The position numbers were made by a program, and so were the translations under genes. A stretch of DNA of 64,000 nucleotides, taken from the NCBI GenBank assembly GCA_022494885.1, contig JAGVSM010001653.1:1-64000 (forward strand), in the 5' to 3' direction. Shown piece after piece: positions 1 to 11,000 of this stretch. The number at the start of each line of letters is the position of its first letter. Position 1 is the first letter of the stretch. This stretch comes from Micrasema longulum (lineage: Eukaryota; Arthropoda; Insecta; Trichoptera; Brachycentridae). The notes under the pieces were generated by a model, which worked only from the letters and a program-made list of their open reading frames with translations, had not been told where the DNA came from and did no database searches.

Positions 1-250
1 AAGCGATTTGTAAGCAAATTTTATCCTTTGGAAAATGCAAGTGTCAAATTAACAAACAGTACTATGGCCATATAAAAGAGATCTACATACAAGTATGCAT
101 GTAATAATATGATTATACAGACGCATAATCAGGATTACGTTTTATTAGAGACTTCCTTCAACCCACTCCAGACCAAATAATATAAATAATAATGAACCGA
201 GATGCACTGGAAAATAACAGTACACTGGAACCTCGTTTTATATGATTTTG

Positions 251-600
251 ATATCGCCATTCCCCTTTCGCATGGTGCATAGGACAATTGATTCGCATCT
301 CGATCATTTTTGTTACTTGAGGTAAGATAATCAGACTTAACGCTTCAGATGCCAGTCCAGGGCCCCGATTACAAAGGAAAGTTAACATTTATCTTCAATT
401 TTATCTACAATGTAAAATTTAGTTTTCTGTATGAAAAGTGGAATATGCATACATTTTTTTCATTTAAACATGTTCAAATATGAATTTTTATTTATAGACA
501 GTCGAAGATAACACTGTTAACTTCCCACTGTAATCGGGGCCCAGCGACTATGAAATATTTTAGTATGAAAACACATTTAAAAATAAATTTTTCGAGATTA
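251..600 (-). mobile_element. SINE A copy interrupted by a TIR element
   Basis: 251-360 is the 3' part of SINE A in reverse (complement of the GGTGC...GGGAATGATGAT tail region, through CTTCAGATGCCAGTCCAG). 545 onward continues the same SINE (GACTATGAAATATTTTAGTATG). The palindromic element 361-541 separates the halves, with CAG on both sides (358-360 and 542-544), consistent with a 3-base target duplication. Confidence 0.7.
361..541. mobile_element. Short palindromic TIR element (GGCCCCGATTAC ends)
   Basis: Left end GGCCCCGATTAC; right end GTAATCGGGGCC. Subterminal AGTTAACATTTATCTTC on the left is partly mirrored by GAAGATAACACTGTTAACTT on the right. About 180 bases, no coding capacity. Relatives with the same left end are at 4391-4515 (reversed), 57129-57366, 61742 onward and 62790 onward. 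The transposase family is unknown. Confidence 0.65.
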
Positions 601-870
601 TTTATTTATAAATACGCCCAATGGGCATTTTTAAGGACATATTTATACATAGAAAAATATTATAAAGGAAAGTAAAAAGACACAATGGTATATAGTAGAC
701 TTTGTGGAAGTGGAAGCGGGAGAGAGGTTTTTATAATTGAATTTGATTCAGTGATCGCTTGAAAGAAAACAACTTGTTATCAAAGAAATCAAAGAAATCA
801 AGACTGGTTGTTGAAGAGAAGATATATTTTAGCTAGTTTCTAACTTATTATACGTATATTGGTCTCTGAA
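590..870 (-). mobile_element. Non-LTR retrotransposon 3' end (same family as 8985-9550)
   Basis: The reverse complement matches 9100-9545: the segment around GACCAATATACGTATAAT, the stretch CTTGATTTCTTTGATAACAA, and the end GTCCTTAAAAATGCCCATTG. An internal piece present in the other copy is missing here. It is a dead 3' fragment. Confidence 0.6.
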
Positions 871-939
871 TAAGCCCAACCACCTGCCTATCTTTCTTTA
901 AAATCAATGTTAAACTGATTCAATATTTTTATTTCCAAA

Positions 940-1474
940 ACGAGAGGCTGATGCAAAAAAATATGTCGCTAGATTCTGCCTTATTAACATATGAGAGTAT
1001 CTAGGCATAAGAAAGTTACCACTATAAAAACATAATTAGTTATTGTATTTTTTCCGAATTTTTCTTATCTTCCGGAGTGTACGTATCGAGAAGTTAAAGG
1101 AGTAGTCGTAGTCGCTCGGTAAATAAATATAGACGATCGTTAAGCATATTGTCTTGGTAGTTGTCAAAAGTCATATCAAAATTATGTTCAAGCGAGCATT
1201 TTTTGCTTGGATTGAGATTTATTTGAGTTTATAATCTCTTTGAAGTGGACACTTTTTATCACAGAGGCTTATTTAAAATATAAATGCGAAGCATTTAAAA
1301 TGTTGATGAAGTAAGGAACGCGGTCTAATTGTTGCAATAATTCATTGGTTAGTTTTTATCGTATGATGTCAAGATGACAAGTAGGTAACATACCGAGGTA
1401 GATAAAAATAGTTCAGAAGTTAAGTATACCGCCTCGATATGTACAGATGAAGATAGCGTTCATAATTGAGGCCC
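940..1474 (+). repeat. 530-base interspersed repeat, copy 1 (GAGGCCC end)
   Basis: Aligns over nearly its whole length with 62250-62787: shared TAGACGATCGTTAAG, TTGTCAAAAGTCATAT, AGTTTATAATC-CTTTGAAGTGG, ATTTAAAATATAAATG, and the end GATGAAGATAGCGTTCATAA followed by GAGGCCC. The right end belongs to the same TIR family as the element at 361. No open frame is shared. Confidence 0.7.
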
Positions 1475-2803
1475 AGCTCTTCTGTTATCCCTATGCAAAA
1501 AATCACACCATCCGTTGTGACGTGAAAGAGACACAAACAAACAAACAAACACACTTTCGCATTAAAAATATTAGCTTGGATTTTTGTCTCTGTTTTAATG
1601 TTGAGTATATTATTTTTACTTCATATTTTTCTGTAAAAAAATATTAAGAGAAACACGCGACGACCATGCTCTAGGACCCGTTTCGTCTGCTCTAAGGTCT
1701 GAGAGATTGTTAAGACGATTAGGGTATTTGCATAGGATTATTTCTACTGTTGGTATTAGGATAATTTTGCGAGGAATTCAGTATTATGACGAGAAGTAAT
1801 TTCGCCTGAGTTCGATAGGGATCATGTTAGGATCTCTGTTAGGATTTTGCCAGTAGTGTCTTGATAATTTGATGTTCCTCTGTGATTTGGTAAAGATACG
1901 TATTGTTTTTTTTATGTTGCTCGAGTGCATGTTGTACAGGGAAAATTATTCTAATGTTTCCCATATGTATTTGGGTTTTGTGTCGTTGTTTGATTTGTTT
2001 GTATTACTACGTTCTTCTTCCTTTCCGAGGCGGGATCTGGAGCGTGCGGCCGCGGTCTCAATTTGGAACTAACACTGTATTCCTTCACTGTCATACTAAG
2101 AAATTAGAAAAAGGTGATTGTACTGACCACGTGTATTTGATTGATCGCAAATCGACAACACTGCAGTGAGGGGTACAATGAAAGCTTTTAAAGTTTCTTT
2201 GTTTTGTTATTTCCGCGGTTTGATTGTAAATAAATATTAAATGTTCGCTTAGTTGGTTTTTAAAAAATGCATATTCATATGCGAAACTGAAGAAAGAATC
2301 AAGTCTTTATGAACAGTTTCGGGAAAGGGGTGGATGCTTTTTTGTACAAATTAATTTTTCATGTTTTTTAAAAAGCCTTAATGGCTAAGCTATGTAAAAA
2401 AAAATAAGCAAAAAAAGAACTTACGAAAATCCCAGGTTCAATGACAATTCTTTAGTTAAAGGTTAAAGGTACTAAATAAGGTCATATTTTTATACGTGGG
2501 TCATACAATGTCCCCCCGATAAACGTGTACGACACTACCTATTCATACAGATGAATGATAATAATGTAGCCACTCAGATATTATATAGGTACATACTTTT
2601 GCTCTGCTATTTGAGTTGCTTAAATACATAAGTGGCTCCCATGCTTCGCTCTCAGAGAGGTTAAACTATTTTTTTAATAGTTTATTTTTAAAATATTACG
2701 ATACACAAATCTTTATATGTATATATGATTCCTCTGTACGTGTGATGTCACCGTACTCCTTCTAAATGGCTTAACCGATCTACGTGCGGTTTTCAAAGAA
2801 ATA

Positions 2804-3170
2804 CAGGGTGTTCTTTAAACCCTGTCACATCCGAAACCACGATGATCAGTATGGGCAAGAAAACATAATAGCATATTTAAAAAAATATTAAGAACGAAAA
2901 AATTTTTTAAAAGAAAATATATAAAAAAACAAATGGTTGCGTACTTCTGCAGGGGAGAAGCGAGGGGGGGCGCCGCCGCGCGGTTGACGGTATATCAGAC
3001 TCCCCCCTCCTCGTTTCTCCTCTGCAGAAGTAAACCACCATTTGTTTTTTTTTATATTTTATTTTTGTAAATTTTATTAGTTCTAAAAATTTATTTTAAT
3101 GTGCCAATATGTCTTCTTGCTCATACCGATCATCGTGGTTTCGGATGTGACAGGATTTAAAGAACACCTG
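2804..3170. mobile_element. MITE D copy 1 (CAGGGTGTTCTTTAAACC TIRs)
   Basis: Long terminal inverted repeats of about 65 bases: CAGGGTGTTCTTTAAACCCT at the left and its complement at the right, flanked by TA on both sides (2802-2803, 3171-3172). Inside lies a second GC-rich inverted repeat around ACTTCTGCAGGGGAGAAGCG and its mate. No coding capacity. TA duplication suggests mobilisation by a Tc1/mariner-type transposase (inference). Confidence 0.8.
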
Positions 3171-3319
3171 TATAAATCTTTGCGCTGTGCGTATTCGTAG
3201 ATATTAAAATCTTCAATCAAATATTTTTAAAAAATGTTAGGAGCATTAATCTTTATTCATCGATCTACTAGGGTTGCATTGGAGGAGAATGCATTTGCAA
3301 AAAAATGGAAAGATGTTGT

Positions 3320-3490
3320 TTTTTTGTGTATAAAAAAGTTTGTTTTTGAATGTTTACAAACAGCATTAGTTTTTTGTGGATTTTTGTCTGTTTGATTTGA
3401 ATGTCTGTTTTGAATGTTTACAAACAGCATTAGTTTTTTGTCAGATTATGTCAGATTTTGTCAGATTTTGTCAGATTTGTCAGATTCTTT
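3320..3490 (+). repeat. Direct duplication and short tandem array
   Basis: GAATGTTTACAAACAGCATT occurs twice about 70 bases apart, followed by GTCAGATT(TT)-type units repeated about five times between 3437 and 3488. Typical slippage products; no spacers, so not CRISPR. Confidence 0.7.
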
Positions 3491-3669
3491 CCTTAATTTC
3501 CTTATAATTTCTACCTATTTATTTCTTTTTATTGGATTTTTGATAACACTAAAATAATATTCAATTCAATACATTTTTAAAAATCGTATTCCTACATAAG
3601 TACACCCCTTTGTTGGTGAAACAACCAGAGTTTGACGTTTGCAAAAAAAAAGCTAAATTTAAAAAAAAT

Positions 3670-3810
3670 ATTTATTTTATGTTTTGGAATTCAACCATAA
3701 ACAAGTACCTAGGTACCTACTTAAATTCAATACATTTTTTAATATTAACAATTTTTAGTTTTGGAATTCAATCACAAACAAGTACCTAGGTACCTACTTA
3801 TCAATGGAAA
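3670..3810 (+). repeat. Two direct copies of an about 45-base unit
   Basis: TTTTGGAATTCAA-C-AACAAGTACC followed by TAGGTACCTACTTA appears at about 3678-3722 and again at about 3756-3801. The palindromic core CCTAGGTACC lies in both. Confidence 0.65.
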
Positions 3811-3957
3811 GTCTTTTTCAATCTAATAGCAGGTAAGCCGACGTTCGGGCAGGATAACGTCTGTTAGGTCCGCTAGTGTCATATACAATATTTTAACATT
3901 CCCCATTACGTAAAAGAAAAAAAATGTGTGTACATAATGGGAATCAAAAGCAAATAC

Positions 3958-4345
3958 AAAATTAACAAATTACAACAGGGCTTATTACCTGTCATTGGCT
4001 GGTTTAAGTGGCTACTTTTATATTGTAATAAAACCAACTGGTCCAAGAAGAAGTTTAAGAATTGGAAAACTGTTTTCGGGCGTTGCCTAGTATGTGAAAT
4101 AATTCAGTCAGATGAATCTATTCACAGCAGTAAAGGTTTCAGCTCTTTAACTTCACTAAAATCAACAAATGGAAGAGTTAAAGACACATGGATGTTCAAC
4201 CATAGGCAAAATGCTAAATGTTACACAGTGTTAAAAGTGGCCACATAAACCAGCCAATGACAGGTCATAAGCCCTATAAACGCCTAGATTTACTTATTCC
4301 CTTCTTTAAGGTATTTTCCATCCCTGTTGTAATTTGTTAATCTTA
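3958..4345. repeat. Foldback repeat family F, copy with inverted arms
   Basis: The left arm contains CCTGTCATTGGCTGGTTTAA and GTGGC; the right arm contains its complement (GTGGCCACATAAACCAGCCA, ATGACAGGTCATAAGCCC). The middle carries TGAATCT-TTCACAGCAGTAAAGG and CAGCTCTTTAACTTCA, which also occur in the copies at 17540-17750 and 18400-18600. Unknown non-autonomous family; the frame 3928-4248 across it is not a gene. Confidence 0.6.
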
Positions 4346-4390
4346 ATGACTCCCGAGAAAATGAGTATATTTCCATAAATATTCAAAGTA

Positions 4391-4640
4391 TTTTCGTCGG
4401 TAACCTATTAGAAAAAAAAATGGTATGCGTATTCTGCTTTTCATACAGAAAACTAAATTTTACTTTGTAAATACAATTAAAGATAAATGTTAACTTCCCA
4501 TTGAAATCGGGGCCCTTGGCTGGTACCTGCAGCGTGAGACTGATCATCTTGCCTTCATGTAACAAAAATGTGCTGCGATTGGTATACCAATGCAGTGTCC
4601 TTTGCACCATTAGGTGCGGAGAGAGAATGATGATGATATA
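4391..4640 (+). mobile_element. TIR-family end fused to SINE A 3' half
   Basis: 4391-4515 is the reverse complement of the GGCCCCGATTAC-type left end (CGTCGGTAACC...AATCGGGGCCC). It runs directly into the SINE A 3' half, GGCTGGTACCTGCAGCGTGA through GGTGCGGAGAGAGAATGATG. The junction falls at the same SINE position as the insertion at 361. Confidence 0.6.
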
Positions 4641-4687
4641 TTTAACTGATTATTTTTACGCTAGAACTGAATATAATTGTTACCATA

Positions 4688-4874
4688 TTTTTTTTTCATT
4701 TTTTTTTTGCACCACAACAGGCCAGGAGGCCCAATTACAGTGGTGAGTTACATTACAGAACAACCAGACTTGAGAAAAATCACATTTTTAATTTTGTGTT
4801 CTCACCGGAAATCGAACCCGGAACCTTCCGTTCGTGAGTCAAGCGTCTTGACCACTACACCACGGAGGCCGCCA
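4688..4874 (-). mobile_element. SINE B (tRNA-derived), antisense, next to the TM6 exon
   Basis: Reading the minus strand: GGCGGCCTCCGTGGTGTAGT (A box), then GGTTCGATTTCC (B box), GTGAGAACACAAAATTAAAA, and a 3' end TGTTGTGGTGC plus poly-A. The tRNA-like head followed by an unrelated body and poly-A tail marks a SINE, not a tRNA gene. It ends about 50 bases before the exon acceptor at 4925. Confidence 0.85.
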
Positions 4875-4924
4875 TGTAAACTAATGAAATATAATAATAT
4901 TATTTATCACCTTTTTCTTTTTAG

Positions 4925-5018
4925 GCCACGTGGAGCATTTTACCTTTGAAAACACCAAGATGGAAGTGACGTCATTATCTCTTTCCTTCTACTCCGGACT
5001 CTTCGCGTACAATGGATG
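4925..5018 (+). CDS. SLC7 transporter, first exon in window (TM6 region)
   Basis: A pyrimidine-rich acceptor ending in TTTTTAG precedes the exon. It starts with the last two bases of a split codon (probably Gly), then reads [14 protein letters not shown]...SGLFAYNG, and ends with TG of a Trp codon before GTGAGT. The other two frames contain stops. This matches the loop before TM6 and TM6 itself of LAT-type transporters. An antisense SINE (family B) ends about 50 bases upstream of the acceptor, so the branch point has to lie in or next to it. No earlier exon was found in 1-4924. Confidence 0.92.
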
Positions 5019-8000
5019 GTGAGTTAGCATTTTTTTATGCTTTTATCCACTTTTGCCATGTTAAACAAGACCGATATAATATGTATTTCATAATCGCTTC
5101 TTAAATTAGACATCAATGAATGATACTCACTAAACATTTTTTTTTGTAGAACCATTATTTTAAATAGGTCACCATGGAATTATAAATACATATTATCTTA
5201 TTATGTTATAATTTTATTTAGGTAACTAAGGTAAACAACATAGAATTAAGAATAGTTCAGAAACAGCATACGCACATCAAACAGAAGGCGACTCAACTAC
5301 TCATAAAAGAGTAGGTTTACGTGTTGACCCATTTGTTTCTTTGTAGACGTCGCTCAGTACGCAACTCCTGATTCGAATTTAACCATGCCGTGTGGTGTCC
5401 TTTTAAAGTGTAGAAATACTGCTAGGATCTTAAAGAAACAGGATGCAATCACATTTCATGTGTAATTATCAAATGAATGTGTTTGTCACAAATGCATTAC
5501 ATAAAAATTGGATTATTTTTCCATCTGTCAGATTGACGAAGAAACAAAATGGAAATTTCGTTAGTGTTGCCAGAGTAGTAAAAATGTTTACCCTACTTTG
5601 CTCATATAATAAGAGAAATAATGAAAATTGAACCTCGGATTGAACAACGCCGTGGTAGACATTTGGCCGACATTATCTTTAAAACAGAAAATATTATTTA
5701 ACATGATTTAAAAATATCCGTTTTACGTTCAAAGTTTTAAGTTCAAAGTTCATTAATTCAATTACTCTTATTAAATGACCCTTTACTTATCTACTCTGTT
5801 GTGTCGATCAATGTTTCCGATTTCACAATAAAATTTTCTATTTTATTGTGAAATCGGAAATCTATCTATCTATTACCTTACATTTGTGTTATGGTTTTAT
5901 TCTTCGCGATCTGGCAATATTACTCGGTGACTTCAAGTATGCGCGCGGCGAAAATGTGTCTTAAGTGGGGAAATTATTGGACACAGTCCGATGTATTCAA
6001 ATATGATTCTACGCTTCTTATGGACTATTCTTAATTCTATGGTAAACAATAACAATAATAATAACAATGATATATCTGTTTATTAACAAAAATTACAATT
6101 TCTTTATCTACCACATGTTTTAGGTAATAGATTTCTCTGGATTATGTCTTGTCTGCCTAACTAGGGACAACCTGTTTTAAGGCAGACATTTATATGTAAA
6201 TTAAACAATAACATGACTACCTACTAGTTAATTTTGTATGCAATTATGCAATATTGAATTATACTTTTTATTATTTAAGAATGTTTTTTAGTAAATTTTC
6301 TGATTTTTCTCTACTCAACCCAGTAACCATTTTTTTACAAATTTATTTAGTTGAATCCGGGTCATGGTTTTGCAATGTCCGGGTAATATATTGAATATTT
6401 TAGGGCCCAGAAACCTAAAATTTCTTTGCCCGAATTCAGAATTTGTTGTAGACTCCATGACCCATCCTCTAGTTTGATTTTTGGTAGTCTGGGACTGTTC
6501 CTTTTGGGATTTGGTAGAATAATTTGCTTTTACGAACATTATTCTAAATATATATAATTGCCTTATTTACAAGATCCCGAATTTCTCAAAGAACTTGACG
6601 CTGGGGTATCTGATGGGCTTTTTAAAATCATTTTAATTATTGATTTTTGAGTTATTAGTGCCTCTCCATCCTATTATGTCAAAAGTTATAATACTTTGTT
6701 ATTGTTTATTTAACCCATGCAGTCAAATAATTCAATAAAACTGTGGGGCCGAATCCAGTGATCAATGACACACACGCGTGCCAAGTAATTTTACCTAAAA
6801 TATATAGCATCGATACAAGAAGCAACTCAGCATTTTCTAATGAATGCAATGCATTATTTTATAGAAAAAAAAATAACAGCGTTATTATAGTTCATCCAAA
6901 TATTTCAATTTTTGTAACAATTTTCAACGAGTTGTAAATAACTCACTATTAGAAAATGAAAATCAATTTAGGGTAGAGTGGGGTTCAAACTTCAGACCCC
7001 TGATCGGTGACTCCCCAATACTAACCACTGGACCACATCCCGATTTCAATTAAAAAATACATGATTGAACATATTTTTTTTTTTTAATAGAGAAACACTT
7101 TAGTTCTTATTGTTTACTCAATTTTTAGTTTTCAGTTTTTTGTTTATTTATCAATTAAATTTTTTAAATTTATTTGAAATTAAATTTTCAGACCATTTCC
7201 GAAAAGTCGTAAAAAACTTGGCACGAAAAAGGGAAACCGAGTTGTGGTAGAGTGGGACTTGAATCTATGACCTTTGGCCCGTAAGTCCACAATACTCCCA
7301 CGGGACCACAACCCGCTATATTTCAGCTCTTTAGGTTGTAAACCTGTGTTTTTTTACATAAGAATTCAATTTGAGATAATACTAACCTTGTTTATTAAAT
7401 ATATATTTTTTTTATAGAGTCTTTATTCAATAAAATATACATATTATTACAATATTAATACATTATAAAGAAAACAATGTATTAAGATATATTTTGTCCC
7501 GATAAACTATTCAATAATAGTTTGTCATCGGGTGCTCAGACATTAGTTTAAATTAATAATCAAATAAGAAGAGTACAGACATAATACTGTATACGTATAA
7601 AATAATAAACATAAAAATAGTTTAAAGATATTTTTTTTATTTTTTTTTAGTAAAATAATACAATTAAAATTAAAGAATAGTAATTTACTTAAATATATTT
7701 TAAATATAAGAAAAAAAAATAATAGACACATATATAAATAGTGTGTGCTCATAAATGTAATCAAAACAAGATAAAAAATAAATTAAACAAAGTAAAGTAA
7801 ATCGAGAATTTCAATTCATATCTACAGAAAAAAAAAATTAATAAGAAAATTAAAAGTACATATTAAAATTAAGATCTAAAAATGTAAATGAAATAAGAAA
7901 GTAATACAAGAAAAGAAAAGGTTAACCCAAGAAAATAACAAAAATGTATTCAATGAGGGATAAAAAAAATATAAAAAAATATATAAAAAATAATAATAAA

Positions 8001-11000
8001 AAAAAATATTTAAAAAATTTAAAAATGTATTACATAAATATTACATAAATAATAAATCAATATAGGAACGTTTTATCTACTAACCACTTAACCACATAGA
8101 AACTTAATTTTATTTTTACTATGACATGTTTTCATGTCAAGTGGCAACAAATTAAATACTTTTGGAACAATATAATCCAACGTACGTTGTCCATATTTAT
8201 TTTTAAATTTTGGTACTACTAGGCCATCAACAGATGTAAATCTTGTTAGATAGCTGTGTTCTAATTTATTTTTAAATATCGAGCTGATTCTAAATAACAA
8301 TGACAAATAAAAATATATGCATATGTTAAATGAAAAAAAAATACTACCAAACTATGTTATGAGTATAGTACGAGAACTCTAAACTATTTAGCATCTAGCA
8401 TTTTAATTCATTATCAAAAGAGCTTAAATTTAACATCTTACGTAATAAGAGCAAAATAAGAAAGTGGCTACTTGATCAATATCATCATCATAATCATAAA
8501 CTCGACAGCCCTGGGTGGGCCTTGGCTGAATCCAGGAGTCTCCTTCTTCTTCCTCTCCAGTTCCTCACTTCCAAAATTGTCGCATCCGTACTGATGCATC
8601 CCATCCATCACATTTTGGGCCTTAATTGTATGGTCAGCCCACCTCCAGCGTCCCACCTTGATGGAGTTGATTACATCGGATGCTCCGTAGATTTCGTATG
8701 GCTCTCTATTATAGCGACGACGCCAATGGTTGTTTCCTCTCACAGGACCATAAACAACTCTTAGGTTTCTTCTTTCGAAAGCTGCAATGGTTCTCTCAAT
8801 ATTCTTTGTCATAACTCAGGTTTCGGAGGCATATGTCAGAATTGGTTTAATCAGAGTGTTGTACAGTATTATTTTAGTATTTTTTCGTACTAGTTTGGAC
8901 AGTAATTGTTTCTAAAGCTCGTAGTTGCAACGGTTGGCAGCCATTATTCTCCTCTTGATTTTTTCCTGTTAATCAATATAAGGGTTTATATTATGTGAAT
9001 AGAACAATACGCATTATGATGTTCACATCAATAGTATTGAATCAGTTCAACATCGATTTTTGAGAAATATAGGCTGGAGGTTGGGTTTATCCAGTGACCA
9101 ATATACGTATAATGAGTTAGAAACTACCGTAAATATATCTTCTCTTCAAGAACGTCGAAATAAATTCGACCTTCAAGTCCTAAATAAAAATTCTCATCTC
9201 ATTATTTGATGCGCCTAAACTACTGAGCTCAATAAAATTAAATATCCCAACTAGAAACCTCAGACAAAACTTACTCTTTCTTACCGATAACCATTGAACT
9301 AACTATGGTTTTCATTCCCCTATGCCCAGAATTCTTAGGTCTGCCAACAAACATACCAGTCTTGATTTCTTTGATAACAAGTTGTCTTCTTTCAAACGAT
9401 CACTGAATCAAATTCAATTATAAACACCTCTCTCCCGCTTCCACTCCCACAAAGTCTACTATATACCATTGAGTCTTTCTACTTTTTTACAATAATTTTC
9501 TATGCGTAAATATGTCCTTAAAAATGCCCATTGAACGTTTATATAAACAAATAAATAAATCCATTTAGGTTTTTGATAGCCTTTGTTTATGTGAGCGTGA
9601 CATAAAGTTTTCAACTCCACTCGATTTCATTTTACGGAACATATACCTGAGATTAGCCATCAAATTGAAAACACTCGTCCGGGATTCCGGTTCTATTTCA
9701 TATACCAAAAAAAACCTTATTCTGACCAGAAATGGGCAAAATTATTAACTCTTAAAAGACTGTGGTAAATAATCCCTTTGCGCGCAGCGATGTAACATCG
9801 TGTTACCACTAGTAAAAGACGGAATATACTGAAGTTCAATAGTAGAATGAAAAAAAAACATGGACATTTACTGTTTCATAATTCTTTTTTAATAATTTAT
9901 GCAAATGAATATGTAATTTAGCCCTGTTATAGCAAAGTAAATTGTACGTCGCTCATATTACGCGCGTGCGTCCCCCATTACTGTCTTTAACTGACCGAAT
10001 CTGTTTTAAACAACACCCGCCACAGAACAGCGTCTCTGTCTTGCTGGTTATAAGTCCTATCTTCGTGCTCTCTCTTATTCAGAAGAAATTAAACCTAGTG
10101 TTGCTGAATTAGCGGATATTCATTCTTCGCGTAGCAAGGATAAATATTTTTTGTATTAACATCCAGTATAGTTGTAAAAATATTATTTTTCAAAACTGGT
10201 GTAAAAATGTCTATTGGAAGATCACAAAAAATACCATTTCATCATATCAAAAAGAGAGATATATCAAGTCTTTTATCCTATGTCGACTAGTATGACGTCA
10301 CAGCCACACAAGAGTTAACCAAATTAAAAATCTATTTAAATTATACCAACACAGATAAATCTACCTACTAATATAAATCTTTCTCAATTGAGCACTGCAC
10401 TCTGCTATAGATTAGAACTAATCCAGTACTCTGCTTTGAATGGAACTCTAAGTATAATATTATACACTTCATCAGGGGGGCGATTACAATCGGAAGATAC
10501 GGAAGCCATACCTTCATTATGACGGTATAGTCTGAGACGAATTCTCCCAAACGATTACAAAAATACACTATAGACCATGTTTTTTGTGTTTAGCAGGGGC
10601 GAACCGTGTATAGAAGCGATTATGCGCAGCTTACCATTGTATTTGACTAGCCATAATGTTTTACTGTAACTTTATTTACAGAAAAATAATCACTATTTAT
10701 TTAAAATCATTTCCACCGTTTGTATTGTTATCCTAATAAAAATATAAATATTAATAAAGCGCGCCCAGCGCCTGCGTTGAGTCAAGAAACTAGCCGATTA
10801 TTCCAGCTTATTTTGTCATACAAATAAGTATACTATATTTTGAATGTCTTAATCCCAGTGCGGGTTTTTTCTCCTAGATTAAACTTGCAGATTACACAAA
10901 TTGCTTGAAGATTCTTGATTTGCAAAACAGTATTTCAAAAATTATTTCTAAAGGGCTATTTTTCTTTGAGATGGTACTTTGACATAAGACTATAATTACT

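Larger units (their letters stand above)
1..4924 (+). other. Transporter intron upstream of the first visible exon, repeat-filled
   Basis: No exon was recognised. Contents: a SINE A copy interrupted by a TIR element (251-600), a non-LTR 3' end (590-870), a 530-base repeat (940-1474), a 367-base MITE (2804-3170), short tandem and direct repeats (3320-3490, 3670-3810), a foldback copy (3958-4345), a TIR-repeat end joined to a SINE 3' half (4391-4640), and an antisense SINE B (4688-4874). 1475-2800 shows nothing I recognise beyond weak open frames. Confidence 0.6.

Noticed and set aside
1869..2169. Possible upstream transporter exon or small gene
   Set aside because: Two overlapping open frames without transporter motifs, membrane pattern match or splice signals in phase.
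3437..3488. CRISPR-like short repeat array
   Set aside because: GTCAGATT units are directly adjacent without unique spacers, in a eukaryotic intron; simple tandem repeat.
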